DNA from: a bacterium
Lineage (GTDB): Bacteria > Eisenbacteria > RBG-16-71-46 > CAIMUX01
Assembly: GCA_030431975.1 (NCBI GenBank)
Contig: JAUIHP010000004.1
Location: 277,326-341,325, forward strand
DNA length: 64,000 bases
Reading direction: 5' to 3'
Shown here in pieces: positions 1-8,281 of the stretch; positions within the stretch are counted from its first letter, which is position 1, and the number at the start of each line of letters is the position of its first letter. Both the position numbers and the translations under genes were made by a program. The notes under the pieces are model-generated. The model saw nothing but the letters and a program-made list of their open reading frames with translations. It had not been told where the DNA came from and made no database searches.

Positions 1-1058
1 CCGAAACGCTCCAGGACTTCATCGACGCCCTCGTAGTGCGTGATCCGCCCTTCCTGGTTGGGTCGCAGGGCGAGCATGGCGCAGGAGTACTGGCGCGAAA
101 GCTTCTGATCGGTCCGGCCGTGGGTCACGGCCAGCGCCCAGTCCTTGTAGATGTCGAAGTCGTTGGCCGCAGAGTAGACGTCCCAGCCGCCGACGCCGGG
201 TGGACGGCAACCGATCTCCGAGAACTTCAGTCCCTTCGGGCCGTAGAACCACTCCATGTGGGTCGGAGAGGTTTCGATTCCCAAAGCGGCGCGCACCTTC
301 TTGTAGAGCTCGCGCGCTTCGTTGTAGCCGTCGGCCACGTCGATTCGGTTCGTCGTGATGAAGTACGGGTCGACGTCGCGGGTGCGCATCGCTTCCAGTA
401 CGTTGGGGTAGTAGTGGGTGGCGAAGTCATGCACGACCTCGCCATTCACCGTCAGCGTGTCGTAGAAACCTTCGTGGCCTTCGATGAACTCTTCCAGGGC
501 GACGGAGACGCCGCTGCCGAGCCGGCTTTCGCGGATCGCGTTGTTGGCTTCATCGTCGTTCGTCACTTTGTAGGTGCCTGCCGCTCCGGCGCCGCCGCGC
601 GGCTTGATGATGATGGGATAGCCGACCTTCTCGATGAAGGCGCGCACGTCCTGCTCGGTTTCCGCGTGGTCGGACTCCGCGCAGGGAACGTCGGCTTCAC
701 GCAAAGCTTCCTTCATCGCGACCTTGTCCCGGCAAAGAAAGGCCGTGCGAACACTGGTTCCGGGAATGGTGCACTTCTCCCGGACGTTGGCCGCGGGAAG
801 AATGTGGGCCTCGACCGTCGCTTCCAGGCGGTCGACCCATCCTCGGGCTTGGATCTTACGAACGGTTTCGAGCATGGCTTCTTCGTGGACGACCGACGGC
901 ACCTGCTCGTAGGCATAGAGCCAACTCTTCAGTTCATCATCGAGGATTTCGACGGGGCTCTCTCCGACGCCGGTCACCTTGGCACCCGTCTCGGCCAGGC
1001 CGCGAACGAACTCACGCTGGTTGGAGGGGAACGCGGGTTCTACGAATATGACGTGCAT
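1..1058 (-). CDS. ATP-grasp ligase-like protein, subtype A (3' end off the window)
   Basis: Leftward gene, open at the window edge; 352 residues are visible. Start is ATG at 1058, preceded by a strong AAAGGAG site. Order of features: N-terminal Rossmann-like pre-ATP-grasp segment (MHVIFVEPAF, 1-10), the CRDK.AMK signature (109-116), nucleotide-binding KPRGGAGA (152-159), EEFIEGHE (189-196), and the metal-binding stretch EIGCRPPG (281-288). ATP-grasp enzymes join a carboxylate to an amine or thiol via an acyl phosphate; the substrate here is unknown. It lies 48 bases downstream of glgA on the same strand, so it is probably co-transcribed. It resembles the three rightward paralogues at 2706-6377, most of all the one at 3937, which shares the MHVxFV start. 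Confidence 0.85.
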   Translation of the reverse strand, partial: MHVIFVEPAFPSNQREFVRGLAETGAKVTGVGESPVEILDDELKSWLYAYEQVPSVVHEEAMLETVRKIQARGWVDRLEATVEAHILPAANVREKCTIPGTSVRTAFLCRDKVAMKEALREADVPCAESDHAETEQDVRAFIEKVGYPIIIKPRGGAGAAGTYKVTNDDEANNAIRESRLGSGVSVALEEFIEGHEGFYDTLTVNGEVVHDFATHYYPNVLEAMRTRDVDPYFITTNRIDVADGYNEARELYKKVRAALGIETSPTHMEWFYGPKGLKFSEIGCRPPGVGGWDVYSAANDFDIYKDWALAVTHGRTDQKLSRQYSCAMLALRPNQEGRITHYEGVDEVLERF

Positions 1059-1106
1059 GTCTGTCTCCTTTGACGTGTGTGTGCCGGAAGGACGATGCGC
1101 CGATCG

Positions 1107-2576
1107 TCAGCCTTCGAGTCCGGCCAGTCGCCGATAGAGTCGAACGTATTCTTCTCCCTGTTGGTCCCAGGAATAGTCCCGGGCCATTCCATTTCGCTGC
1201 AGCTTCCTCCAGTTTTCCTGGTCCTTGTAGAGTTCGAGGGCGGAGTTCAAGGCCCATCCCAGGCCGATGCCCGTGTAGTGATCGAAGACGACGCCCGTCC
1301 CGTCACCCTCGTTGGGATCGAAGAGACTGACCGTATCGGCGAGTCCGCCCGTTCGCCGGACGACCGGAATCGTTCCGTAACGCAGGCTGTACATCTGGTT
1401 GAGCCCGCACGGTTCATAGCGGGACGGCATGAGGAAGATGTCCGATCCCGCCTCGATGAGGTGAGCCAGTTCGTTGCTGAATCCGGAATGGAAGTGGACC
1501 TTCCCCGCGAAGCGACGCGCCAGGTCGTGGAAGAAGTCTTCGAACTTCTTTTCACCGGATCCCAGAATGATGAAACGGAAGTCTTTGTCCCGAAGCAGAT
1601 GCGGCAGGACGTCCTGAACCAGGTCGAGTCCTTTCTGCCAGGTCAAACGCGTGACCATTCCTACAATCGGGATGTCCTTGCCGGCTTCCAGCCCAGCCTT
1701 TTCGAGCAGGGCCTCCCGGTTCCGATCCTTACCAGACATGTCTTCCGCGGTGTAGTGATGCGGAATGAACGGGTCATGCGCGGGATCCCATTCGGTGTAG
1801 TCCACACCGTTGAGAATGCCGATCAGGTCCTGGCTTCGGTGGCGAAGGATTGCTTCCATGCCCATGCCCTGATCCTCGGTTTGAATCTCCTGGGCATAGG
1901 TCGGACTGACCGTAGTGAGTTTGGTCGCGTAGAGAAGTCCGGTTTTGAGGAACCCGATCTGCCCGCGCGACATGTCCTCCTGATGAAACAGGTAGGACTC
2001 GTTTCCGAGGTCGATCTCGTCGGCGATCTGGGACGAGAAGATCCCCTGATAGCCGATGTTGTGGATGGTGAGGATCGTGCGCGTGTTCCGAAACAGTTCG
2101 TCCCAGCTGTACTTCGTGCGAAGGAGAAGCGGAATGAGTCCCGTCTGCCAATCATTGCAGTGAATGATGTGTGGCGCCCAGCCCATCCGCTGACAGGTCA
2201 GCAGGACTGCATGGTTGAAGACGAGGAACCGGCGGTGTTCGTCCTTGTCGTTGGTATAGATGTCTTCCCGGCCGAAGAGAGACGGACAGTGGATGAAGTG
2301 GATGGGCAGGTCACCGTCCGGCTCCTGTGTCGTGTACACGGAGAAGACCAGCTTGTGCCCGGCGCCCAGTTGCACCGTGATGCCCTGGAGGCCCTCGATC
2401 GGTTCGAGGTGACGTTTGCCGTCGTCGATCCGTCGGTACAGAGGCAGAAAGGCGCGGACATCATGCCCGGTGCCGTGCAGATACCGGGTCAGGGCGGCCG
2501 AGACGTCGGCCAGGCCACCTGCCTTGGCGAACGGTGCGAACTCGGAAGAGGCGAAGCAGATTCTCAATGGTTCCAT
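1107..2576 (-). CDS. glgA: Glycogen synthase (ADP-glucose), GT5 family
   Basis: 489 residues, the normal length for bacterial GlgA, which transfers glucose from ADP-glucose to the non-reducing end of an alpha-1,4-glucan. Diagnostic motifs: KAGGLADV near residue 18 (sugar-nucleotide binding), a C-terminal GT-B lobe with RLTWQKGLDL, and EPCGLNQMYSLRYGTIPVVR followed by GGLADTV. No clear ribosome-binding site precedes the ATG at 2576, but a TAGACT -10 motif ends nine bases before it, so the transcript may be leaderless. It is first in a leftward pair with an ATP-grasp gene and divergent from three more. No other glycogen gene (glgB, glgC, glgP) is in the window. Confidence 0.95.
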   Translation of the reverse strand: MEPLRICFASSEFAPFAKAGGLADVSAALTRYLHGTGHDVRAFLPLYRRIDDGKRHLEPIEGLQGITVQLGAGHKLVFSVYTTQEPDGDLPIHFIHCPSLFGREDIYTNDKDEHRRFLVFNHAVLLTCQRMGWAPHIIHCNDWQTGLIPLLLRTKYSWDELFRNTRTILTIHNIGYQGIFSSQIADEIDLGNESYLFHQEDMSRGQIGFLKTGLLYATKLTTVSPTYAQEIQTEDQGMGMEAILRHRSQDLIGILNGVDYTEWDPAHDPFIPHHYTAEDMSGKDRNREALLEKAGLEAGKDIPIVGMVTRLTWQKGLDLVQDVLPHLLRDKDFRFIILGSGEKKFEDFFHDLARRFAGKVHFHSGFSNELAHLIEAGSDIFLMPSRYEPCGLNQMYSLRYGTIPVVRRTGGLADTVSLFDPNEGDGTGVVFDHYTGIGLGWALNSALELYKDQENWRKLQRNGMARDYSWDQQGEEYVRLYRRLAGLEG

Positions 2577-2585
2577 AGGGAGACC

Positions 2586-2591
2586 AGTCTA
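2586..2591 (-). promoter_or_regulatory. Putative -10 element of glgA
   Basis: On the minus strand the sequence GGGTAGACTGG places TAGACT nine bases upstream of the glgA ATG. No convincing -35 was seen. The predicted transcript start would fall two or three bases before the start codon. Confidence 0.4.
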
Positions 2592-2656
2592 CCCTCGATC
2601 GGGTGATCTGTGGCGTGCGGATTCCCGCGATGAGGCCGGTCCCGTCCGCGTTTTGG

Positions 2657-2665
2657 TGCTAGACT
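2657..2665 (+). promoter_or_regulatory. Putative extended -10 element of the ATP-grasp operon
   Basis: TGCTAGACT is an extended -10 (TGn plus TAGACT), about 40 bases upstream of the ATG at 2706. It shares the 130-base divergent gap with the glgA promoter, so both directions could be co-regulated. Confidence 0.4.
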
Positions 2666-2705
2666 GGCCGGATCGAATCGGGCCGCCGTGTCAGCTGAGG
2701 GCAGG

Positions 2706-3923
2706 ATGAACGTTCTACTACTATCGCCAGGCTATCCACCGGAGATGCCCCACTTCACGCGGGCCCTGGCTCAGGTCGGGGCCTCGGTCTTTGGGGTCGG
2801 GGACCAGCCTCCAGCCATGCTCGCGGATGACGTTCAGGCCGCACTTTCCGATTACCTACAGGTTTCCACGCTTTGGAACGAAGACGTCCTCCTGACCGAG
2901 GTCCGCCAGTGGCTGGGTGCACGGCGTGTGGACCGGGCCGAGTGTCTGTGGGAGCCCGGAATGATCCATGTGGCGCGGTTGCGGGAGGCTCTGGAGATTC
3001 CGGGCCTAACCGTTGCGCAGACGGTTCCCTTCCGGGACAAGGAAGAGATGAAGCGGGTCCTCGACGAGGCCGGTCTCCGGACGCCCAAGCATCGCCGTTG
3101 TTCGTCGGTTCGCGAGTGCTGGAGCGCCGTCGAGGAAATCGGCTACCCGATCATCGTCAAACCCATCGACGGGGCGGGATCCAGAGACACGCATCGTGTC
3201 GAGGACGAGCCCCAGCTGCAAAAGGTCCTGGGCGACCTGGCTCACGTTCCCGTTGTCAGCGTCGAAGAGTTCATCGATGGCGAGGAGTACACCTTCGACA
3301 CCGTTTCCGTCGAGGGGAAGCCGACGTACCACAACATCGCCTGGTACCGTCCGCGACCGCTCGTAGCCCGCAACAACGAATGGGTCAGTCCGCAGGTGTT
3401 GGCACTTCGGGATGTCGACAGGGAGGACCTGACGGCGGGAGTGGAGCTCGGAAAACGCGTGCTCGAAGCGCTCGAGTTCGAAACCGGATTCACTCACATG
3501 GAGTGGTACCGCAAGGCGGACGGCGAGGTTGTCTTCGGCGAGATCGGCGCGCGTCCCCCGGGAGCCCATCAGGTCGATCAGATGAATTACGCCTGCGACT
3601 TCGACGTCTTCGTCGAATGGGCCAACGCGATCGTCGGCGGTGCGTCCGTCGGCGAGGTCGATCGCCGCTACAACGTGGCCACCGTCTACAAGCGCGCTCA
3701 GGGAGAGGGCCGGATTCAGCGAATCGAGGGACTGGAAGAAATCGTCGAGCGCTACGGAGAGTTCATCGTCTGGGAAAATCTCCTGCCGGTCGGCGCCCAT
3801 CGACGGAACTGGCGCCAGACCCTGGTCTCGGATGGGTTCATCATGCTTCGGCACCCGGACCTCGAAGAGACGATGGCCATTGCCGACGAGATCGGAAAAG
3901 GACTGCAGCTCATCGCCGGTTGA
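2706..3923 (+). CDS. ATP-grasp ligase-like protein, subtype B
   Basis: 405 residues from ATG 2706, preceded by GAGGGCAGG; an in-frame GTG at 2688 is a weaker alternative. Domain order: pre-ATP-grasp segment MNVLLLSPGYPPEM (1-14), FRDKEEMK (109-116), KPIDGAGS (152-159), EEFIDGEEYTFDT (187-199), and metal site GEIGARPPG (278-286). These are the elements expected of the carbamoyl-phosphate-synthase-like ATP-grasp fold, but there is no glutaminase or allosteric domain. Its closest relative is the gene at 5154, which shares the FTRAL and RVECLWEPG-type segments. First of three tightly packed rightward paralogues. The product is unknown; peptide or amide-bond formation is a family-level inference. 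Confidence 0.85.
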   Translation: MNVLLLSPGYPPEMPHFTRALAQVGASVFGVGDQPPAMLADDVQAALSDYLQVSTLWNEDVLLTEVRQWLGARRVDRAECLWEPGMIHVARLREALEIPGLTVAQTVPFRDKEEMKRVLDEAGLRTPKHRRCSSVRECWSAVEEIGYPIIVKPIDGAGSRDTHRVEDEPQLQKVLGDLAHVPVVSVEEFIDGEEYTFDTVSVEGKPTYHNIAWYRPRPLVARNNEWVSPQVLALRDVDREDLTAGVELGKRVLEALEFETGFTHMEWYRKADGEVVFGEIGARPPGAHQVDQMNYACDFDVFVEWANAIVGGASVGEVDRRYNVATVYKRAQGEGRIQRIEGLEEIVERYGEFIVWENLLPVGAHRRNWRQTLVSDGFIMLRHPDLEETMAIADEIGKGLQLIAG

Positions 3924-3936
3924 GGAGGGATCCACC

Positions 3937-5154
3937 GTGCATGTCGTCTTCGTCGCGCCGTTTCTCATGGAGACGACGCTTCGCTTCATCAAGGGAGCGA
4001 CCTTGGTTCCCGGAGTTCAGGTCACTCTCGTCAGCCAGCAGCCGGCTGCGGCGGTACCGGCCGAGATCCGCGAACGGTTGGCTTCGCACCGACAGGTCGA
4101 GAACGCACTCGACGCGGCGCAGTTGTTGAGTTCGATTCAACAAGCAACCGCGTCCTTCGGCGCGCCGGAGCGTGTCTTCGGCGCTCTCGAACAACTCCAG
4201 GTTCCTTTGGCCGAAGTCAGGGAAACGCTGGGCCTCAGCGGGATGACGACGACGGCCGCGCACAATTTCCGCGACAAGTCCCGAATGAAGACGGTGTTTC
4301 AGGAGGCCGGCATTCCCTGTGCACGTCACAGGCTCATCGGCTCCGCCGCCGACGCCGCGAGCTTCGTCACCGAAGTCGGATTCCCCGTGGTAGTCAAACC
4401 GCCGGCCGGCGCGGGCGCGCGTCACACCTTTCGGCTCGAGAACAAAACGCAGCTGGAGGAGTACCTCGTTACATACCGTCCGAAGCCGGATGACCCGACG
4501 CTCTTCGAGGAGTTTCTGACCGGCCGCGAGCACTCCTTCGACAGCGTGTGGATTCAGGGGCAGCCGGTTTGGCACTCCATCAGCCGGTACTACCCGACGC
4601 CTCTCGAGGTCATGGAGAATCCGTGGATTCAGTGGTGCGTCGTTCTGCCCCGGGAAATCGACGGTCCGGAGTTCGAGGACATCCGCGCTTCGGCCTCCGC
4701 CGCACACGTCGCTTTGGGCGTCGGCACCGCGCTGACCCATCTGGAGTGGTTCCGGCGCGATGACGGAGGGATCGCCATCTCCGAAGTCGCGGCCCGACCT
4801 CCGGGCGCGCAGTTCGTCACTCTGATCAGCTATGCCCATGACCTGAACTTCTACCGGGCCTGGCCGGAGATCATGATCAAAGAGTCTTTCGCCGTCCCGG
4901 AACGTCGATATGCTTGCGGCGCCGCATTCCTTCGGGGGCAGGGCAAAGGCACGGTCAAGGCCATCCACGGTCTCGACAGCCTGCCCAAGTCTCTGGACGG
5001 ACTCGTTGTCGAATCACGGATCCCCAAGATCGGCCAGCCCGGATCGAGCTCCTATGAAGGAGAGGGCTACGTCATCCTTCGGCATCCGGACACTTCACTG
5101 GTCGAGACCGGACTTGCGGAGATCGTTCGCCGCATCCGGGTGGAGCTGGGTTGA
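3937..5154 (+). CDS. ATP-grasp ligase-like protein, subtype A
   Basis: 405 residues from GTG 3937, chosen because GAGGAGGGATCC immediately precedes it and the protein then begins VHVVFVAP, like the leftward paralogue at 1058. Signatures: FRDKSRMK (111-118), KPPAGAGA (154-161), EEFLTGREHSFDS and SEVAARPPG. The N-terminal domain differs more from its neighbours than the catalytic core does. It follows the previous gene after 13 bases, and its TGA overlaps the next ATG. The substrate cannot be deduced; the divergent N-terminal domain suggests a different substrate from the subtype B neighbours. Confidence 0.83.
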   Translation: MHVVFVAPFLMETTLRFIKGATLVPGVQVTLVSQQPAAAVPAEIRERLASHRQVENALDAAQLLSSIQQATASFGAPERVFGALEQLQVPLAEVRETLGLSGMTTTAAHNFRDKSRMKTVFQEAGIPCARHRLIGSAADAASFVTEVGFPVVVKPPAGAGARHTFRLENKTQLEEYLVTYRPKPDDPTLFEEFLTGREHSFDSVWIQGQPVWHSISRYYPTPLEVMENPWIQWCVVLPREIDGPEFEDIRASASAAHVALGVGTALTHLEWFRRDDGGIAISEVAARPPGAQFVTLISYAHDLNFYRAWPEIMIKESFAVPERRYACGAAFLRGQGKGTVKAIHGLDSLPKSLDGLVVESRIPKIGQPGSSSYEGEGYVILRHPDTSLVETGLAEIVRRIRVELG

Positions 5155-6377
5155 TGCGTGTTCTTCTGATCGCTCCGGGATTCCCGGCGGAAATGCCCCT
5201 GTTCACGCGGGCCCTGGCATCCCAGGGCGCCGAGATCATCGGTCTTGGCGACGGCGGGGCTTCGGGTCTGCCTCCCGAGGTCCGCGAAGTGCTGGTCGAC
5301 TACTGGCAGGTTCCCGGGCTTTGGAAAGAGAACGAGGACGGCGCGGTCCGCGAAGTGCAGGATCGGGCGCAGCACGTCCACATCGATCGCGTCGAATGTC
5401 TCTGGGAGCCGGGAGTGCTTCTGGCTGCCCGCATTCGGGAAGCTCTCGATCTACCCGGAATGGGTTATGAGCAGACGCTGAACTTCCGGGACAAGGAGAA
5501 GATGAAGGGCGTTCTCGACGAGGCCGGAATTCGCACGCCGCGTCACGGCAGCGCCACGACCAATCAGCGCGCGTTCGAGCTGGCCGAGGAAATCGGCTAT
5601 CCGCTCATTCTCAAACCCATCGCCGGCGCTGGAAGCATGAACACGATGCAGGTCGAGAATCAGACCGCGTTCGAGTTTGCGTTGCGGCGGCTGCAGTCGG
5701 TTCCGGAAATCAGCGTCGAGGAATGTGTCGAAGGCGAGGAGTACACCTACGACACGATTTGCGCCAACGGCGAGGTGCTCTTCGAGAACGTTTGCTGGTA
5801 CCGCCCCAAAGCTTTGGTCGCAAGGTCAGAGGAGTGGATCAGCCCGCAAACCATCGGCGTACGCGACCAGGATCGCGAGCCGATGAAAAAGGGCATCGAG
5901 ATGGGGCGGGCCGTCCTCAAGGCGCTCGGTTTCGATACCGGGTTCACGCACATGGAGTGGTTCCACAGCCCCTCCGGCGAAGCCGTCTTCTGTGAGATCG
6001 CGTGTCGGCCACCCGGCGCGCGCAGCGTCGACGTCATGGTTCAGGCCACCGACACCGACCTCTACACGTCGTGGGCCGAAGCGGTCCGACACGGAAAGCT
6101 CTCTGCGCCCATCGAGCGAAAGTTCAACTCGGCGGTCATCTTCAAGAGAGCGCGTGGAATGGGTCGCATCCACCGCATCGACGGGGTGGAAGAGCTGCAG
6201 AAGCGCTTCAGCTCCAGCGTCGTTTCGGTCGATCTGCTTCCGGTGGGCTCGCTGCGTCGAAACTGGAAGCAGACGCTTCTTTCCGACGGTTGGATAACGC
6301 TGCGAAATCCCGATTTCAACACCACGCTCGAGATGGCCGACATCGTCGGCCGGGAAGTTCATCTCTTCGCCGATTGA
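5154..6377 (+). CDS. ATP-grasp ligase-like protein, subtype B
   Basis: 407 residues. ATG 5154 overlaps the previous stop (TGATG), which implies translational coupling; the in-frame TTG one codon upstream is less likely. Motifs: MRVLLIAPGFPAEM at the start, FRDKEKMK, KPIAGAGS, EECVEGEEYTYDT and CEIACRPPG. It is close in sequence to the gene at 2706, so a tandem duplication of subtype B flanks a subtype A gene. Last gene of the operon; a strong hairpin follows 50 bases later. Confidence 0.85.
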   Translation: MRVLLIAPGFPAEMPLFTRALASQGAEIIGLGDGGASGLPPEVREVLVDYWQVPGLWKENEDGAVREVQDRAQHVHIDRVECLWEPGVLLAARIREALDLPGMGYEQTLNFRDKEKMKGVLDEAGIRTPRHGSATTNQRAFELAEEIGYPLILKPIAGAGSMNTMQVENQTAFEFALRRLQSVPEISVEECVEGEEYTYDTICANGEVLFENVCWYRPKALVARSEEWISPQTIGVRDQDREPMKKGIEMGRAVLKALGFDTGFTHMEWFHSPSGEAVFCEIACRPPGARSVDVMVQATDTDLYTSWAEAVRHGKLSAPIERKFNSAVIFKRARGMGRIHRIDGVEELQKRFSSSVVSVDLLPVGSLRRNWKQTLLSDGWITLRNPDFNTTLEMADIVGREVHLFAD

Positions 6378-6427
6378 TCGCGCTCCGCTCTCGCCAGAAG
6401 CTTCGGTTGTCGTCAGAAAGTCCCGGG

Positions 6428-6454
6428 AGAGGTGGTACCTGCGGTGCCACCTCT
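6428..6454 (+). terminator. Probable terminator of the ATP-grasp operon
   Basis: Twelve-base-pair stem (6428-6439 with 6443-6454, one G-T pair) closed by a TGC loop. A TTTTT run follows only after about 12 bases, so it may be weak or act mainly to stabilise the mRNA 3' end. Confidence 0.55.
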
Positions 6455-6649
6455 ATCTCGTTGCGCGTTTTTGCCTTCCGTTCCAGCCGCGAGCGCGGTG
6501 GTTCCGTCGCTTACATTTTTGCGGCGTTTCGATGGAATTCACGGCGGAACCCGCATCTACGTAGAACTCCGTAAGTGTAAGAGAAGCGCGGGAATCGTAG
6601 TTTCTTCCGTGTTTGGTTGGAACCTCGGCACGGGTCTTTCGTATATCAG

Positions 6650-6955
6650 GGCACGAGTCGAACGAAGCCGCACTGAATGAGTGGGTCAGGGCGGTTTCAT
6701 CCAAGAGGGAGGGGGACCGGACTAGAGTTGGGATACGAGAGCCGATAGGCAGCGCGGCTTCGAATCCCGAAATCGAGTTACGAACCTCCTCAGGGCTCTG
6801 GCCCGTTCGTCCCCTTCCCTCGCCTCCGTTTTGTTTGCAGATCTCCTGGTGGATCTGGCAGGACCCGAGCCCCCATATCCCCCTTTGAGGGCCCGGGTAG
6901 ATCCACAGTCAGAGCGGGGAGGAGAGTCGCCAGGCGCTCCTCCCCGCATCTTTTT
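6650..6955 (+). ncRNA. Candidate structured non-coding RNA, class unknown
   Basis: This non-coding stretch folds on paper into nested helices. P1 pairs GAGGGAGGGGGAC (6705-6717) with GTCCCCTTCCCTC (6809-6821), 13 pairs with one G-T. Inside it, TTGGGAT (6728-6734) pairs with ATCCCGA (6764-6770), and within that CGAGAGCCG (6736-6744) pairs with CGGCTTCG (6755-6762) with one bulged G. A separate long hairpin spans 6849-6906 (GTGGATCT and ACCCGAGCCC arms, a six-base asymmetric bulge). An intrinsic terminator closes the unit. A TATATC box at 6642-6647 could be the -10. No tmRNA, RNase P, SRP or 6S signature was recognised. The 5' end is a guess. Confidence 0.5.
6914..6955 (+). terminator. Strong rho-independent terminator
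   Basis: Perfect 11-base-pair stem GCGGGGAGGAG (6914-6924) with CTCCTCCCCGC (6937-6947), 12-base loop, then ATCTTTTT. It lies 200 bases before the sigma factor gene and more than 500 after the ATP-grasp operon, so it probably ends an RNA made within this gap. Confidence 0.85.
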
Positions 6956-7125
6956 CCGCAGTCCAGTGCTGAACCGACTTTCTTCCAAAGGCTTTTCTAC
7001 TCTCTGACCCTTCTTCATGGGTAGCTTCAGGACGGCCTTCTGAGGTTTCTTCAAACACGGCTGTAACCGGGGCGTCCTTCATGGGTCATACCTCACGAAC
7101 GCCGTGACGGGGAGGGAAGTGCGGA

Positions 7126-7680
7126 TTGAACGGGACCGAGATCCAGGCGAGAGGCGCACCATTCTGGGAGAACGCCTACCGGGAACACGGCCCCTCCATC
7201 CTGTCCTTCCTGAGACGGCGGCTTCCGAGTCCGGATGAGGCCGAGGACCTCCTGCAGGAGACCTTCGTTCGCGCCATCCGCACCCCGGAGCCGCTGGAAG
7301 ACCCGGCCAAAGCCCGGTCCTATCTCTTCACGACGGCGCACAACCTGTTGGTGAATCACCTGCGGCGGTCCGACGCCAAGGTCACCGAGGCCGAACTCCA
7401 GCGAATCGAAGAGGAGGTGGCTCGGGCCAGTTCGGACTCCCGGGTGCAGGTACGGGAGATTCGGGAGCGGCTGGAAGTGGTTCTCGATCTCATGACGGAT
7501 CCGGAGCGAAAGGCCTTTGAAGCCGCCGTCATTCGCAACGAGTCCTACAGCGACATCGCCTCCCGACTCGGCTGGAGCCGGGAGCAGGTCAAAGTGAACG
7601 TGTTTCGAGCCCGAAAGAGAGCGATGCGGGAAATGGGAGACCTTCTCGATCGAGTCCGGGCTCAGGAGGAAAGAGGATGA
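7126..7680 (+). CDS. ECF-type RNA polymerase sigma factor
   Basis: 184 residues. TTG start at 7126, supported by GGGGAGGGAAG ten bases upstream. Region 2 (about 20-85) contains the EAEDLLQETFVRA promoter-melting segment. Region 4 (about 120-175) carries a helix-turn-helix with YSDIASRLGWSREQVKVNVFRARKR. The short size and lack of region 3 place it in the extracytoplasmic function group. Its stop overlaps the start of the predicted anti-sigma gene (ATGA), the usual arrangement for a regulated pair. The target regulon is unknown; the downstream secreted protein gene is an obvious candidate. Confidence 0.9.
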   Translation: MNGTEIQARGAPFWENAYREHGPSILSFLRRRLPSPDEAEDLLQETFVRAIRTPEPLEDPAKARSYLFTTAHNLLVNHLRRSDAKVTEAELQRIEEEVARASSDSRVQVREIRERLEVVLDLMTDPERKAFEAAVIRNESYSDIASRLGWSREQVKVNVFRARKRAMREMGDLLDRVRAQEERG

Positions 7681-8276
7681 GCTGCCCCGAAGAGTTCCAG
7701 GCCGACATCTCGGCCCTCATGGACGGCGAGCTCGAGCGCGACGAAACGCTCCGTGTCATCGACCGGTTGCTCGAAGACTCCGATTGCCGGGAAGGCTATC
7801 TGGAAATGCGTCGCCTGACCACGGTCGTGGCCGCTGCGGAGATTCCGGGCTCTCTACCCGAACGTGCGTGGAAGACCATTCGTTCGAAGACGGGGTTGGA
7901 TGCTCCCGTTCGGAGCTGGGCCTGGTTGAGGCCGATTCCGGTTCCGGCATGGATGCTCGGTGCGGCCGCGGTTCTGGTCCTCAGTCTGCTCGTTTGGACG
8001 AACGTGCCGACCGAGGTCGACCCGGGGGTTCGCTTTCAGCCGGGAGTGACCATCGAGGTCGGGTCGAATGAAGACGCGATGACGGATCAACGGTTCGTGG
8101 AACTGACGACCGAGATCCTGCAGGCGGACCGCCGCTATCACCGCAAGATGCTCGAAGTGATGAATGAGATCGAAGGGAACACCTTCATTGCGGAAGGCTC
8201 GAACAGCGATGCCCGACGCGTGGTTCCGGAAGGTGGACGGGAGCGGAGAGACTCCGACCCCGAGATCGGAGGATGA
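7677..8276 (+). CDS. Probable membrane-anchored anti-sigma factor
   Basis: 199 residues, start overlapping the sigma factor stop by four bases. The cytoplasmic N-terminus (1-75) resembles RseA-like anti-sigma domains: ISALMDGELERDE, an acidic helix, then YLEMRRLT. One membrane helix follows at about 92-109 (WMLGAAAVLVLSLLVW), then a roughly 90-residue extracytoplasmic tail. The HxxxCxxC zinc motif of ZAS anti-sigma factors is absent. The function rests mainly on gene order and topology. Confidence 0.75.
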   Translation: MSCPEEFQADISALMDGELERDETLRVIDRLLEDSDCREGYLEMRRLTTVVAAAEIPGSLPERAWKTIRSKTGLDAPVRSWAWLRPIPVPAWMLGAAAVLVLSLLVWTNVPTEVDPGVRFQPGVTIEVGSNEDAMTDQRFVELTTEILQADRRYHRKMLEVMNEIEGNTFIAEGSNSDARRVVPEGGRERRDSDPEIGG

Positions 8277-8281
8277 GACCG

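Noticed and set aside
6750..6770. tRNA-like GGCTTCGAATCCCG
   Set aside because: The flanking bases do not form a T-arm stem and no acceptor or anticodon arm is present; the bases fit the nested helices of the structured RNA better.
6613..6888. 91-codon frame in the structured RNA region
   Set aside because: No ribosome-binding site, no family resemblance, and it overlaps the paired helices.
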